The notes beneath the pieces are model-generated. The model was given only the letters and a program-made list of their open reading frames with translations. It was not told the DNA's origin and searched no databases. 64,000 bases of DNA, from contig NZ_JABWGN010000010.1 in assembly GCF_013363975.1 (NCBI RefSeq), positions 1 to 64,000 of the forward strand, written 5' to 3'. The first letter of the stretch is position 1; every line of letters starts with the position of its first letter. This stretch comes from Nonomuraea montanisoli (GTDB lineage: Bacteria > Actinomycetota > Actinomycetes > Streptosporangiales > Streptosporangiaceae). Shown in pieces: positions 30,708-39,567 of the stretch. A program made the translations under genes and the position numbers.

Positions 30708-31613
30708 TCACGCCGCCACCGCCTTGGCCAGGCGGCGCAGGGTGGCGGGGTCGGCCATGCTGAGGCAGCGCGCCTCGGCCCGCCGCGACAGCCCGGTGAG
30801 CACCTTGCTGTCCCCGACCTCCACGCCCGAGGCCACCGCGTCCACCGCCGCGACCGTGCGCGTCCACCGGACCCGCCCCGTGAGCTGCGCGACCAGCGCC
30901 TCCCGCAGCGTGGCGACGTCCATGGTGGGCTCGCCCGTGACGTTCGGGACGACGGGCACCAGGGGCTCCAGCATGGGCACGGCCGCCACCGCCGCCGCCC
31001 ACCCCGCCACCGCGGGCTCCATGAGCGGTGAGTGGAAGGCGTTGCCCACCGACAGCGGCACGATCTTGCTGGCAGCGATGGCCATCGCCGTGAGCCGGTC
31101 GAGCGCCGGGAGGGCGCCCGAGACCACGACGTGCCCCGGCGCGTTCTCCAGCCCGACGACCAGCGGCTCGCCGGGCGCCGAGGCGGCCTCCGCCAGGGCC
31201 TCGACGTCCTCCACCGGGAGTCCCATCACGGCCCGCATCCCGCCGATGACGCCCACCGAGGCCATGAGCCGCGACCGGGTCTCGACGAGGCGCACCGTGT
31301 CGGCCAGCCCCAGGACGCCCGCCGCGTGCAGCGCCGTCAGCTCGCCGACGCTGTGCCCGGCGACGATCTCGGGCTCGTACCCCTCCTCCTCCAGGACGGC
31401 CAGCGCCGCGAGGTTGCAGGCCGTGACGGCGATCTGCGCGTGCTCGGTGGCGACCAGCCGGTCCAGCGGCCCGCGCGCGCACAGCGGCGAGATGGGCCGC
31501 GACAGCAGCGCGTCCACCTCCTCCAGCCGCTCGCGCGCGGCCGGGCGGCGGCGCAGCCAGGCGCCCATGCCGACCCGGACCGTCCCCTGGCCGGGGAAGA
31601 GATAGCCCAGCAT
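30708..31613 (-). CDS. Discrete malonyl-CoA:ACP transacylase
   Basis: This 301-residue FabD-like acyltransferase has FPGQG at the N-terminus, active-site S88 in GHSVGE and the HSPLM/NAFH region typical of malonyl-CoA selectivity. It should load the free-standing ACP (38497-38781) for the KS-CLF system. The ATG at 31613 puts the FPGQG motif right at the N-terminus and has GAAGGG nine bases upstream; an ATG at 31622 is also possible. Confidence 0.9.
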   Translation of the reverse strand: MLGYLFPGQGTVRVGMGAWLRRRPAARERLEEVDALLSRPISPLCARGPLDRLVATEHAQIAVTACNLAALAVLEEEGYEPEIVAGHSVGELTALHAAGVLGLADTVRLVETRSRLMASVGVIGGMRAVMGLPVEDVEALAEAASAPGEPLVVGLENAPGHVVVSGALPALDRLTAMAIAASKIVPLSVGNAFHSPLMEPAVAGWAAAVAAVPMLEPLVPVVPNVTGEPTMDVATLREALVAQLTGRVRWTRTVAAVDAVASGVEVGDSKVLTGLSRRAEARCLSMADPATLRRLAKAVAA

Positions 31614-31630
31614 GACGTCCATCCCTTCAG

Positions 31631-32500
31631 CTACAACCGGCGCCGGGGGCGCCGCTCCTCGTGGGCGGGGCGCTCCGTGCCGAGGAAGCCGAGCAGCAGC
31701 TTGTTGACCTCGTCGGGCGCGTCGAGCGGGAGCCAGTGGCCGGCGTCCTCGACCCGCTCGTAACGCCAGGGCCCCTTGACGAACTTGCCGGAGCCGGACA
31801 TGCCCTCCTCCAGCAGCGCCTTGTCGCCGGCGCCCCAGATGCCGAGCGTCGGCGCGAGCACCGGCGGGAACGGGCGGGCGGGGCGCAGCTCGGAGGCGGG
31901 CGAGCGGTTGGCGCGGTACCAGTTGAGGCCGGCGGTCAGCGCGCCGGGCCGGGCCAGGTCGCGCAGGTACCGGTCGTAGTCGCCGTCGCGGCCCATGATC
32001 TCCTTGAACAGCCGCCAGCCGTTGCGGCGCAGCAGCTCCTCGCTGACCCCGGGGAACTGGTAGAAGAGCATGTACCAGGACGCCGCCCGCTGCTCGATCG
32101 AGGGGGTGGCGAAGACGCCGGGGTGCCCGACCGACAGCACGACCAGGTGGTCCAGCCGGCGCGGCATGAGGAAGGCGTACATCCAGGCGATGGCCGCGCC
32201 CCAGTCGTGGCCGACGATGTGCGGGCGCTTGATCCCGAGCTGCATGGTGAGGGCGACGACGTCGTTGACGATCGTCTGCATGCCGTACGCCTCGATCTCC
32301 TGCGGCTTGCCGGAGTCGCCGAACCCGCGCATGTCGGGCGCGATGACCCGGAACCCGCCCTCGACGAGCGCCGGGATCTGGTGGCGCCACAGGTAGGAGG
32401 AGTCGGGGAAGCCGTGCAGCAGGATGACGGGGTCGCCCTCGCCCTCGTCGACGTAGGCGATGTCGACGCCGTTGACGTGAACCGTTCTCTTCTGGGTCAT
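31631..32500 (-). CDS. Epoxide hydrolase / haloalkane dehalogenase-type alpha/beta-hydrolase
   Basis: This 289-residue hydrolase has HGFP in the oxyanion loop, the nucleophile D99 in GHDWG and a C-terminal His in AGHWLP. An Asp nucleophile points to an epoxide hydrolase or dehalogenase rather than an esterase. The ATG at 32500 overlaps the stop of the flavoprotein gene, so an epoxide formed by that flavoprotein or by the monooxygenase at 39697 may be its substrate. This is inference from context. Confidence 0.9.
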   Translation of the reverse strand: MTQKRTVHVNGVDIAYVDEGEGDPVILLHGFPDSSYLWRHQIPALVEGGFRVIAPDMRGFGDSGKPQEIEAYGMQTIVNDVVALTMQLGIKRPHIVGHDWGAAIAWMYAFLMPRRLDHLVVLSVGHPGVFATPSIEQRAASWYMLFYQFPGVSEELLRRNGWRLFKEIMGRDGDYDRYLRDLARPGALTAGLNWYRANRSPASELRPARPFPPVLAPTLGIWGAGDKALLEEGMSGSGKFVKGPWRYERVEDAGHWLPLDAPDEVNKLLLGFLGTERPAHEERRPRRRL

Positions 32501-33744
32501 GCCGTCTCCCTGAACAACCGCTCAGCGAAGAACTCGCTGAAGCCGAACTCGGGTACGTCCTCCGGGGCCACCATGTTGAGCAGCCCCGTCACCTGGGCGG
32601 CGAAGTTCTTGGCCATCAGCCTGCGCACGCGGCGGCGCCGCTCGACGGCCGCGGGCCCGAACTCGACGTGCAGCCTGCTGATGATGGAGGCGCCGAAGTC
32701 GAGGCGTTCCAGGCGGAAGTCGCGCTCCTTGACGTACGGGGCGAACGCCTCGGGCGACCAGTCGTCGGAGGCGAGCAGGATCTCGCAGACGGTCCGCGAG
32801 TCGCGCATCGCGCACGACAGGCCGGTGCCGAGGACGGTGTCGGCGTTGCCGGCCTCGTCGCCGATGAGGACGACACCCTCGACCAGCGGCGGCCCCTCGG
32901 GAACGCTCGACACGGACGGCCACACCGACAGCGGTCCGGCGGGCGTGGCCTCGGTGACGGCCTTGCCGCGGTCGGGCAGGCAGTTCAGCTCGAACGCGGC
33001 GAGGAACCGCTCGACGCCGCCCGGCCCCCGGTAGCGGTGCTTGTTGACCGTGGGGAAGTTCAGGTAGAGGCGGGCCCGGCCGTAGCCCTGGGGGAACACC
33101 ATGAACATGACGTCGCCCTCGGTGCCCATGGCCTGCACGTCGGGCGGCCAGCCCTCCATGCCCTCGACCATCATGCCGCCGCCCCAGTGGTGCATGGAGT
33201 TGCGCATGGTGACGCCGATCTGGCGGCCGACGGTGTTGCCGCGGCCGGTGGCGCCGAGCACGATGCGCGGCCGCAGCTCGTGGGCGCCCTCGGGGGTCTG
33301 GTAGGTGACGACGGGCCGCGTCCCGGCGGTGACGCCGATGCGGGAGGCGTCCATCACCAGCCGCGCGCCGCTCGCCACGGCCTGCTCGGCCATCAGCTCG
33401 CACACCTGGTGGTGCGGAAACGACATCGGCCCGCCGATGCCGGGGATGAACCTGGTCATGTCCACGGCCTCGACCTCGTCGTCGGTCACGGCCTCGTCCC
33501 AGGTCATCCACTCGCGGATCTCCCAGGCGCCGCCGGCCGAGAAGCAGTCGTAGACGCCCAGGCGCTGGGCCTCCCTGATGCCCCAGGGCGCGAGCCACTC
33601 GCCGCGCACGAGGTCCTTGTAGGCGTCCTGCTTCTCCAGCAGCACCACCGAGAGCCCGCCGGCGGCCAGCATGCACGCCGCGGACGCCCCGGAGATGCCG
33701 CCTCCGACGATGACGACGTCGGGCTGCTCGGGTCGTACGGTCAC
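32497..33744 (-). CDS. FAD-dependent oxidoreductase (PHBH-fold)
   Basis: This 415-residue flavoprotein has the N-terminal dinucleotide fold GGGISGAS and a second FAD motif, GDEAGNADTVLGTG. The GTG start at 33744 overlaps the nitroreductase stop and follows a strong GGGAGAGGTGGGG. It resembles aromatic or polyene hydroxylases and geranylgeranyl-reductase-like proteins. The WxWxIP motif of flavin-dependent halogenases was not found, so halogenation is unlikely. Its co-translation with the nitroreductase gene suggests that the nitroreductase could supply reduced flavin or act on the same intermediate. Confidence 0.88.
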   Translation of the reverse strand: MTVRPEQPDVVIVGGGISGASAACMLAAGGLSVVLLEKQDAYKDLVRGEWLAPWGIREAQRLGVYDCFSAGGAWEIREWMTWDEAVTDDEVEAVDMTRFIPGIGGPMSFPHHQVCELMAEQAVASGARLVMDASRIGVTAGTRPVVTYQTPEGAHELRPRIVLGATGRGNTVGRQIGVTMRNSMHHWGGGMMVEGMEGWPPDVQAMGTEGDVMFMVFPQGYGRARLYLNFPTVNKHRYRGPGGVERFLAAFELNCLPDRGKAVTEATPAGPLSVWPSVSSVPEGPPLVEGVVLIGDEAGNADTVLGTGLSCAMRDSRTVCEILLASDDWSPEAFAPYVKERDFRLERLDFGASIISRLHVEFGPAAVERRRRVRRLMAKNFAAQVTGLLNMVAPEDVPEFGFSEFFAERLFRETA

Positions 33745-34574
33745 GTCCCCCACCTCTCCCAGTAGGTGCGTTCCTTGGCGCTGTAGCGCTCTGCGGGGCG
33801 GAAGTCGGTGCCCACGGTGTACGCGACGGGGATCATGCACACCTGGGTCACCCCGGTGGGGATGCCGAGCATCCGCGCGACCTGCCGCTCGTGCGGTACG
33901 TGCAGGCAGGTGATCGTGCTGCCGAGCCCGCGGCTGCGCAGCGCGAGCTGGAAGGACCAGATGGCCGGGAAGATCGAGCCGTAGAAGATGCTGGCGCGGG
34001 TCTCGCCGTGCCGCACCAGGTGGCCCGGATCCTCGGGCACCTTGTCGGCCATGCGCCTGCTCCACGCCTCGTTGATGGCCGTGATGTCCGGCGGGCGGCC
34101 GAGGACGCACGGGATGACGAGGATCGGGACCCGCGCGATCGTCTCGGTGAGCGCCAGCGCGGAGGCGTAGTTGCGGCGCGCCCCGGCGTCGTTGCGGCGA
34201 CGGCCGGCGTTGGTCCACATGTCGTTGCGGTGGAACGTCCAGGAGGACTGGATCATCTCGGCCAGCTCCTGCTTGACGGCGGCGTCGCTGATGACGAGCC
34301 ACCGCCAGTTCTGGTGGTTGTTGGCCGTGGGCGCCTGGACGGCCACCTCCAGCGCCTCCTCCACCACCTCGCGGGGCACGGGCCGCTCGACGTCGAGGCG
34401 GCGGCGCACGGAGCGTGTGGTGGTCAGCAGCCGGTCGGTCTCGGCGACGTCGAACGGCGTGGCGCCCGACGCCGCCGGCACGGTGCCCGGCGCTCCCGGC
34501 GTGGCGCCCGGCGCTCTCGGCGTGGCGCCCGGCGCTCTCGGCGTGGTGCTCGCCGCACGCGCCCGGGTGCTCAC
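33741..34574 (-). CDS. Nitroreductase-family FMN oxidoreductase with repeat N-terminus
   Basis: The fold is clear from RSVRR (about 55), APTANNHQNWRW (about 82) and the C-terminal GIPTGVTQ segment. The family uses FMN for nitro, quinone or enone reduction, flavin reduction, or dehydrogenation. The first 40 residues are a seven-residue Ala-Pro-Gly repeat, encoded by a 21-bp period at 34501, 34522 and 34543, and are not part of the enzyme core. The GTG at 34574 overlaps the KS-CLF stop. An internal start after the repeat cannot be excluded. Confidence 0.88.
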   Translation of the reverse strand: MSTRARAASTTPRAPGATPRAPGATPGAPGTVPAASGATPFDVAETDRLLTTTRSVRRRLDVERPVPREVVEEALEVAVQAPTANNHQNWRWLVISDAAVKQELAEMIQSSWTFHRNDMWTNAGRRRNDAGARRNYASALALTETIARVPILVIPCVLGRPPDITAINEAWSRRMADKVPEDPGHLVRHGETRASIFYGSIFPAIWSFQLALRSRGLGSTITCLHVPHERQVARMLGIPTGVTQVCMIPVAYTVGTDFRPAERYSAKERTYWERWGT

Positions 34575-36880
34575 AGCGCCCCCAGGAGGACGGCGCCGCG
34601 CACCGAGCCGGGCGCGGCGGTGAGCGCGAGCGCCCGCTCCACGGGCCCGTCGAGGCCGGGTTTGGTCACGTACGCGGCGAGGTCGCCGGCGCGCGGGGCG
34701 GCGAGGCCGGTCAGCGCGGGCGCGACGCCGTCGCGGACGGCGAGCGCGGCGAGGGCGATGTTGAGCGCGCCGGAGGCGGCCTGGCAGTCACCGGCCAGCG
34801 CGGTGGAGGCGGTCAGCCGCGCGCCGGGCGCGCCGGCGAGCACCGCCGCTGCCTCAGCGCCGTCCCCGGCCGTCCCGTCCGCCGCGCCGACCACCAGCCC
34901 GGCGACCGGACCGGACGCGCCGCCGGAGACGCGGGCGATGCTGCGTGCCACGGCGTCGGCGTCGGCGTCGGCGTCAGAGCCGGCGTGGCCGCTCGCGTGG
35001 CCCGTGTCCAGCACCACGGCGTACGGCCTGCCGTCGCGGGCGGCGCAGTGCTCGGCCGACTCGACGACGAACGCCACCGCCGCCGACCCGCGCACCGCCC
35101 CTCCGGCCCCGGAGTCGTACGGCGACGGCACCGGAAGGTCGTCGGTGTCCAGGGCGGCCGTGCCGGTCGTCTCGTCGGCGGCCACCACGAGCACCACCTC
35201 CGCCTTGCCCGACCGGATGAGCTCCAGGGCGCAGTCCAGCGCGATGGAGGCCGAGGCGCCGCCGTTGCAGATGGTGGTGGTCGGCCCGCGCAGTCCCAGC
35301 GTCTGGCAGACGGCGCCGCCGGTGGCGTTGAGCACGACGTTGGAGAAGCTGAGCACGGCCGGCTTGTTCGGGTTGACCGCGATGCTCTCGTCGAAGCCGC
35401 CGGTGCTCTCGGCCGATCCGGCGCCGGTGGCGAAGATCAGCGCGACGTCGTCGAGGTCCTTGCGCGGCAGCTTCAGCCCCGCGTCCTCCCAGGCCAGCCG
35501 GGAGGCGGCGATGGCCAGGCGCGACAGGTGGTTCATGTGCCGCCACAGCGAGCGCGGCGCGAACGTCCGTCCCTCCAGCGACGGGGCCCACCCGGCGCCG
35601 TGCCGCCCGGCCAGGACGGCCTCGGTGAGCTCGGCGACGCCGGTGCCGGCCCCGGTGACGGGCCCGAGCCCGGTGATCACCGCTTCGCGGCGGGGCAGCT
35701 CCTCGTACGGCCGGGGCTCGCCGGGCGTGGTCAGCACCAGGGAGACGTTGTTGCCGCCGAAGGCGTAGTTGTTGGACACGACGGTGCCGATGGGCATCGG
35801 CCTGGCCACGTTGGGCACGAAGTCCAGGTCGCCGGCCCGGCCCTGGCCGTCCTCGTCGAAGCCGATGGTGGGCGGGGCCGTCGCGTGCCGCAGCGCCAGC
35901 ACGCTCGCCACCGCCTCGACGGCTCCGGCGGCGCCCAGCGTGTGGCCGACGAACGACTTGATGCTGCTGGTCGGCACCTGGCCGGCCCGCTCGCCGAAGA
36001 CCAGGCGCATGACCTTGGCCTCCATGGCGTCGTTGGCGGGGGTGCCGGTGCCGTGCCCGCTGACGTACTGGACGTCGCCGGGCGTGAGACCGGCGTCGGC
36101 GAGCGCCCGCCGCACGGCGCTGGCGCCGCCGCGTCCGGTGGGGTCGGGGGCGGTCGCGTGGTAGGCGTCGGCCGACAGGCCGTAGCCCGCGACCTCGGCC
36201 AGCGGGACCGCGCCCCGGGCCAGCGCCAGTTCCAGCGGTTCCAGCAGCAGGAACGCGGCGCCCTCGCCGAGGTTCAGGCCGTCGGAGTGGCTGTAGGGGC
36301 GGCACGGGCCGGTGCTGAGCGCCTGGAGTCCGGCGAAGCCCGCGTACGTGCCGAACAGCAGCGGGTCCACCCCGCCGGCGAGGACGGCGTCGGCCTCACC
36401 GGTGAGGATCTTGTCCTTGGCCAGGCCGACGGCGTTGCCCCCGGCGGCGCAGGCGGTGGACACCAGGATGCGCGGCCCGCGCAGGCCGAGCCGCTCGGCG
36501 ACCACGTCCTGGGTGCGGTGCATCGGCTGGTACCGGCCGGCCGCGTCGGGTGTGGCCTGGCACTTGCCGAGGATGATCCCGAACCGCTCGGCCCCCACCC
36601 CGGAGGCCGTCAGACCGGCCATCTCGACCGCCTGGCGGGCCGCGACGAGCGCGAGCCGGGCCGTGCGGTCGAGGGCGGCGTCGGAGCCGGGGAGCTGACC
36701 GGTGATCCACTCGTCGGGCACCTGGCCCGCGTGCCGGGCCGTGAACACGGCGAACGCCTCGTCCTCGACCGGCGTGAGTCCGCCCTGACCTGTGGTGAGC
36801 CGCTGCCAGAACTCGGCTGGGTCGCGGCCGGCCGCGCAGATGATGCCCAGGCCGGTGACGACGACGGGCCGCAGCGCCAT
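34571..36880 (-). CDS. Fused ketosynthase and chain-length-factor-like protein
   Basis: Residues about 1-405 are a beta-ketoacyl synthase with C144 in STACAAGG and the two histidine motifs GHGTGT and GHTLGAAG, so it should be active. Residues about 415-769 are a second KS fold with the nucleophile lost: by alignment the active Cys position is Gly (near residue 541, next to ICNGG), and the His motifs read GAADGT and a degenerate TALAGD. That is the pattern of a chain-length factor. Type II KS and CLF are normally separate chains; here they are one 769-residue protein. GAAGGAGA precedes the ATG at 36880. The DADADA run near 34965 is low-complexity sequence. With FabG, FabZ, ACP and AT it could build a reduced or polyene chain. 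Confidence 0.9.
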   Translation of the reverse strand: MALRPVVVTGLGIICAAGRDPAEFWQRLTTGQGGLTPVEDEAFAVFTARHAGQVPDEWITGQLPGSDAALDRTARLALVAARQAVEMAGLTASGVGAERFGIILGKCQATPDAAGRYQPMHRTQDVVAERLGLRGPRILVSTACAAGGNAVGLAKDKILTGEADAVLAGGVDPLLFGTYAGFAGLQALSTGPCRPYSHSDGLNLGEGAAFLLLEPLELALARGAVPLAEVAGYGLSADAYHATAPDPTGRGGASAVRRALADAGLTPGDVQYVSGHGTGTPANDAMEAKVMRLVFGERAGQVPTSSIKSFVGHTLGAAGAVEAVASVLALRHATAPPTIGFDEDGQGRAGDLDFVPNVARPMPIGTVVSNNYAFGGNNVSLVLTTPGEPRPYEELPRREAVITGLGPVTGAGTGVAELTEAVLAGRHGAGWAPSLEGRTFAPRSLWRHMNHLSRLAIAASRLAWEDAGLKLPRKDLDDVALIFATGAGSAESTGGFDESIAVNPNKPAVLSFSNVVLNATGGAVCQTLGLRGPTTTICNGGASASIALDCALELIRSGKAEVVLVVAADETTGTAALDTDDLPVPSPYDSGAGGAVRGSAAVAFVVESAEHCAARDGRPYAVVLDTGHASGHAGSDADADADAVARSIARVSGGASGPVAGLVVGAADGTAGDGAEAAAVLAGAPGARLTASTALAGDCQAASGALNIALAALAVRDGVAPALTGLAAPRAGDLAAYVTKPGLDGPVERALALTAAPGSVRGAVLLGAL

Positions 36881-36911
36881 GCTTTGTCTCCTTCTCAGCG
36901 CAGCATCCCGA

Positions 36912-37976
36912 TCAGATGATCGGGATGCTCCAGCTCTTGGGCACGATGTACGGGCTGGTCAGCGTGGTCACCTCGGTCCCGCCGACGGTGAGCTCCAGAC
37001 CGGCGGCGGCCAGGTCGTGGTCCACCCGGGCGAGGCCGAGCGTGGCCCCGAGGCCGACGCTGTGCACGGCGTGGACGACCTCGCCGATGTCCTGGCCGTT
37101 CACCCAGACGCGGGTGCCGGGCGCGGGCACGCCGTCGCCGCCGGAGAAGCCGACCGTGCGCCGCCCGCCGCCGGCCTCGAACGCCGCCAGCACCGCCTCG
37201 CGGCCGACGAACTCGTCCTTGGTGACGTCGACCAGCCAGTTGGCGCCGATCTCGACGACCGTGGCGCCCTCGGTGACCTCGTGGCGGGGGATCGGCTGGC
37301 GCACCTCCAGCATGGCCAGCTCCAGCGCCTCCTGCCCGGCGGCCTGGGCGTGCTCCAGCGACTGACGCCAGAGGTCGGCGGCGTGCTCGATGGGCACGAT
37401 CATCTGGTAGCCGTACTCGCCGGTGAAGCCGGTCCTGGCGAAGACGATGTCGGCGCCGTTCCAGGTGGTGTCCACGACCGACTCGAAGGGCAGCGACGCC
37501 AGCTCGCCGTCGATGAGCCGGCCGACGACGCCCCAGGCGTACGGGCCCTCCAGGCCGAGGACGGTGAGGTCGCCCGAGCGGTCGGCGATCTCGACGCCCT
37601 CGTCGTTGTTGGCCCGGAGGTGCGCGAGCAGGCGCGCGCCGGCGCCGCAGGAGCTCTCCAGCAGGATGCCGTCCTCGCGGCCGAAAGCGAGGACCTGGTC
37701 CACGACCTGGCCGTCGGCGTCGAGGAGGAGGGTCATCATGCAGCGGTCGGACGTCAGGTACTCGACGTCGCGGGCGAGGACGCGCTGGGCGAAGGCCACG
37801 GCGTCCGGGCCGGTGATCTCGATGAGGCCGTGGCCGCCGAGGTCGAGGACCGCGGCGCGCTCCCGGAGGACCTTGTACTCCTCGTCGAGGGAGGAGAAGC
37901 GCAGCGGGACGGTGGCGTCGCCGACCTGACCGTAGACGGTCTCCTGGGGATGCGCGGACGCGAGGACGCTTGCCAT
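36912..37976 (-). CDS. GcvT-like (aminomethyltransferase-fold) protein
   Basis: This 354-residue protein has the folate-binding GcvT fold: an N-terminal LDLGGHGLIEITGPDA stretch, a central GFTGEYGYQMIVP matching the GYTGEDGF signature, and a C-terminal barrel with VGLGATLGLARV. Classical T-protein removes an aminomethyl group from lipoyl-GcvH to tetrahydrofolate. No GcvH or GcvP is present here, so a one-carbon transfer or a demethylation in the PKS pathway is more plausible. The ATG at 37976 lies two bases after the FabZ stop, and the gene precedes the KS-CLF gene. Such a protein is not standard in reducing type II PKS operons. Confidence 0.85.
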   Translation of the reverse strand: MASVLASAHPQETVYGQVGDATVPLRFSSLDEEYKVLRERAAVLDLGGHGLIEITGPDAVAFAQRVLARDVEYLTSDRCMMTLLLDADGQVVDQVLAFGREDGILLESSCGAGARLLAHLRANNDEGVEIADRSGDLTVLGLEGPYAWGVVGRLIDGELASLPFESVVDTTWNGADIVFARTGFTGEYGYQMIVPIEHAADLWRQSLEHAQAAGQEALELAMLEVRQPIPRHEVTEGATVVEIGANWLVDVTKDEFVGREAVLAAFEAGGGRRTVGFSGGDGVPAPGTRVWVNGQDIGEVVHAVHSVGLGATLGLARVDHDLAAAGLELTVGGTEVTTLTSPYIVPKSWSIPII

Positions 37977-37978
37977 GT

Positions 37979-38500
37979 TCACACCTTTCGCACGGGACGT
38001 TGACGGGCCGGGTCGGCGATCGTCAGGTTTCCTTCGGCGGCGACCTGGCCGTCCACCCGGGCCGACACCCGGTACTCGGCGAAGCCGGCCCCGCCGCCGG
38101 TCCGCTCGGCCGTCAGCGTGAGCTGGTCGCCGGGGACGACGGGGCGGCGGAACCGCATCGACCTGACACCCGCCAGGTAGCTGATCTCGCTGGCCCCGGC
38201 CAGGGCGAAGACCACGCCCGCGAGCTGGGCCAGCGCCTCGGTGATCACGATGCCGGGCAGGACGGCCTCGCCCGGGAAGTGGCCCTGGAACCACAGCTCG
38301 GTGCCGGAGACGTTCTTGACGGCCGTTCCCTTGACGCCGGGCTCGACCTTGCCGACCCGGTCGAGCAGCAGCATCGGCCAGCGGTGCGGCAGGACGGCGC
38401 GGACCTGGTCGTGGGTCAGTCCGCTGACCGGCCCGCTGACCGCCTCGCTCGTGGGCCCGCTGACCTGCCCGCCCGCGGGCGGTGCCTCGGCGAGGGTCAT
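37979..38500 (-). CDS. FabZ-like 3-hydroxyacyl-ACP dehydratase
   Basis: This 173-residue hotdog-fold dehydratase has the catalytic H74 in GHFPGE and E88 in LPGIVITE, the standard FabZ pair. About 25 residues of repeated Ser-Gly-Pro precede the fold. Its ATG overlaps the ACP stop (ATGA). It should remove water after FabG reduction, producing enoyl units; with no enoyl reductase gene in the array the product chain would be a polyene. Confidence 0.93.
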   Translation of the reverse strand: MTLAEAPPAGGQVSGPTSEAVSGPVSGLTHDQVRAVLPHRWPMLLLDRVGKVEPGVKGTAVKNVSGTELWFQGHFPGEAVLPGIVITEALAQLAGVVFALAGASEISYLAGVRSMRFRRPVVPGDQLTLTAERTGGGAGFAEYRVSARVDGQVAAEGNLTIADPARQRPVRKV

Positions 38501-38781
38501 GCCCGCAGCGCCGGGTTGACCTCTTCGGCCAGCCGCGACACCGACCCGAAGACCGCCATCTCGCTGTCGTAGAGCGCGACGCCGAACTCCGCCTCGATCG
38601 CGACGTACAGCTCCAGCACGTCGAGGCTGTCGAGTTCGAGGCCGCGGCCGAACAGCGGCTGGTCGTCGGTGATCCAGTCGGGGTCGATCTCCAGGTCCAG
38701 CCGCGACACGATCATCTTCTTGATCTGGCTGCAGGTCTGCTGCCGCTCGGCGGCCCGCGCGCGCAGCTCGTCGATCGTCAT
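38497..38781 (-). CDS. Acyl carrier protein of the discrete PKS
   Basis: This 94-residue carrier protein has the phosphopantetheine Ser at residue 52 in LELDSLDVLE. The acidic helix after it and the length fit FabD/KS-CLF-type ACPs. GGAGG lies five bases before the ATG at 38781. It is encoded between FabG and FabZ and is the likely substrate of the discrete AT (30708-31613) and of AcpS. Confidence 0.94.
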   Translation of the reverse strand: MTIDELRARAAERQQTCSQIKKMIVSRLDLEIDPDWITDDQPLFGRGLELDSLDVLELYVAIEAEFGVALYDSEMAVFGSVSRLAEEVNPALRA

Positions 38782-38817
38782 CTGGTCCTCCTTGAACCGG
38801 GGGGAAGGGGGGACGGC

Positions 38818-39567
38818 TCAGCCGAGGCCGCCGCCGTGGGCGACCACCACGGAGCCGGACATGTACGACGCCTTGTCGGAGGCGAGGAAGCTCACGATCG
38901 ACGCGATCTCCTCGGGGCGGCCCATCCGGCCGAGCATGATGCGCGACTCGTACTGCTTCTTGATGTCCGAGGGCACCTTGCGGGTCATGTCGGTGGCGAC
39001 GAACCCGGGCGCCACGACGTTGGCCCGCACACCGTGCGGCGCCGCCTCGTTGGACAGCGCGTGGGTGAAGGCGATGATCGCGCCCTTGGACGCCACGTAG
39101 TTGGTCTGGCCGGGGAATCCCCCGTCGAGCCCGCTGGAGGACGACAGGGTCACGATCGCGCCGCGGCGCTGGTGCTGCATGAGCTTGAGCCCCTCGCGGC
39201 AGGCGAGGAACGTGCCGATGAGGTTGGTGTCGACCGGGGCGCGGAACTGGTCGAGGCTCATCGTGAGGAGGTAGCGGTCCAGGGTGATGCCGGCGCTCGT
39301 CACGAGGACGTCGAGCCGGCCGTGGTCGGACCGCACGCCGCGGAAGAGCCGCCGTACGGACTCCTCGTCGGTCACGTCGGCCTGCACGGCGCTCGCGCTG
39401 CCGCCCTCCTCCTCGATCCGGGACACGACGTCCTTGGCGTCGCTCTCGGAGCGGGAGTAGTTGACCACCACGTGGGCGCCCTCGCGGGCCAGGTCCAGCG
39501 CGCAGGCCCGGCCGATGCCGCGCGAGCCGCCCGTCACCACGGCCACGGAGCCCTCTGCGAAAAGCAT
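38818..39567 (-). CDS. FabG-like 3-oxoacyl-ACP reductase
   Basis: This 249-residue short-chain dehydrogenase has the NADPH motif TGGSRGIG, the catalytic SSSSG and YVASK. It is the first gene of the roughly 19-kb minus-strand array and reduces the beta-keto group of KS-CLF products. Two adjacent ATGs exist (39570, 39567); the second is preferred because GGAG lies seven bases upstream. The 129-base gap to the divergent flavin monooxygenase gene must hold the promoter. Confidence 0.93.
   Translation of the reverse strand: MLFAEGSVAVVTGGSRGIGRACALDLAREGAHVVVNYSRSESDAKDVVSRIEEEGGSASAVQADVTDEESVRRLFRGVRSDHGRLDVLVTSAGITLDRYLLTMSLDQFRAPVDTNLIGTFLACREGLKLMQHQRRGAIVTLSSSSGLDGGFPGQTNYVASKGAIIAFTHALSNEAAPHGVRANVVAPGFVATDMTRKVPSDIKKQYESRIMLGRMGRPEEIASIVSFLASDKASYMSGSVVVAHGGGLG

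Noticed and set aside
32497-33744. Flavin-dependent halogenase
   Set aside because: The FAD folds are present but I could not find the WxWxIP motif; a general PHBH-type oxidoreductase is safer.
34571-36880. Two separate genes for KS and CLF
   Set aside because: The frame is continuous with no stop, ribosome-binding site or start at the junction near residue 410; I therefore call one fused protein.
36912-37976. Glycine cleavage T-protein of primary metabolism
   Set aside because: No GcvH or GcvP is nearby and the gene is tightly embedded in a PKS operon.
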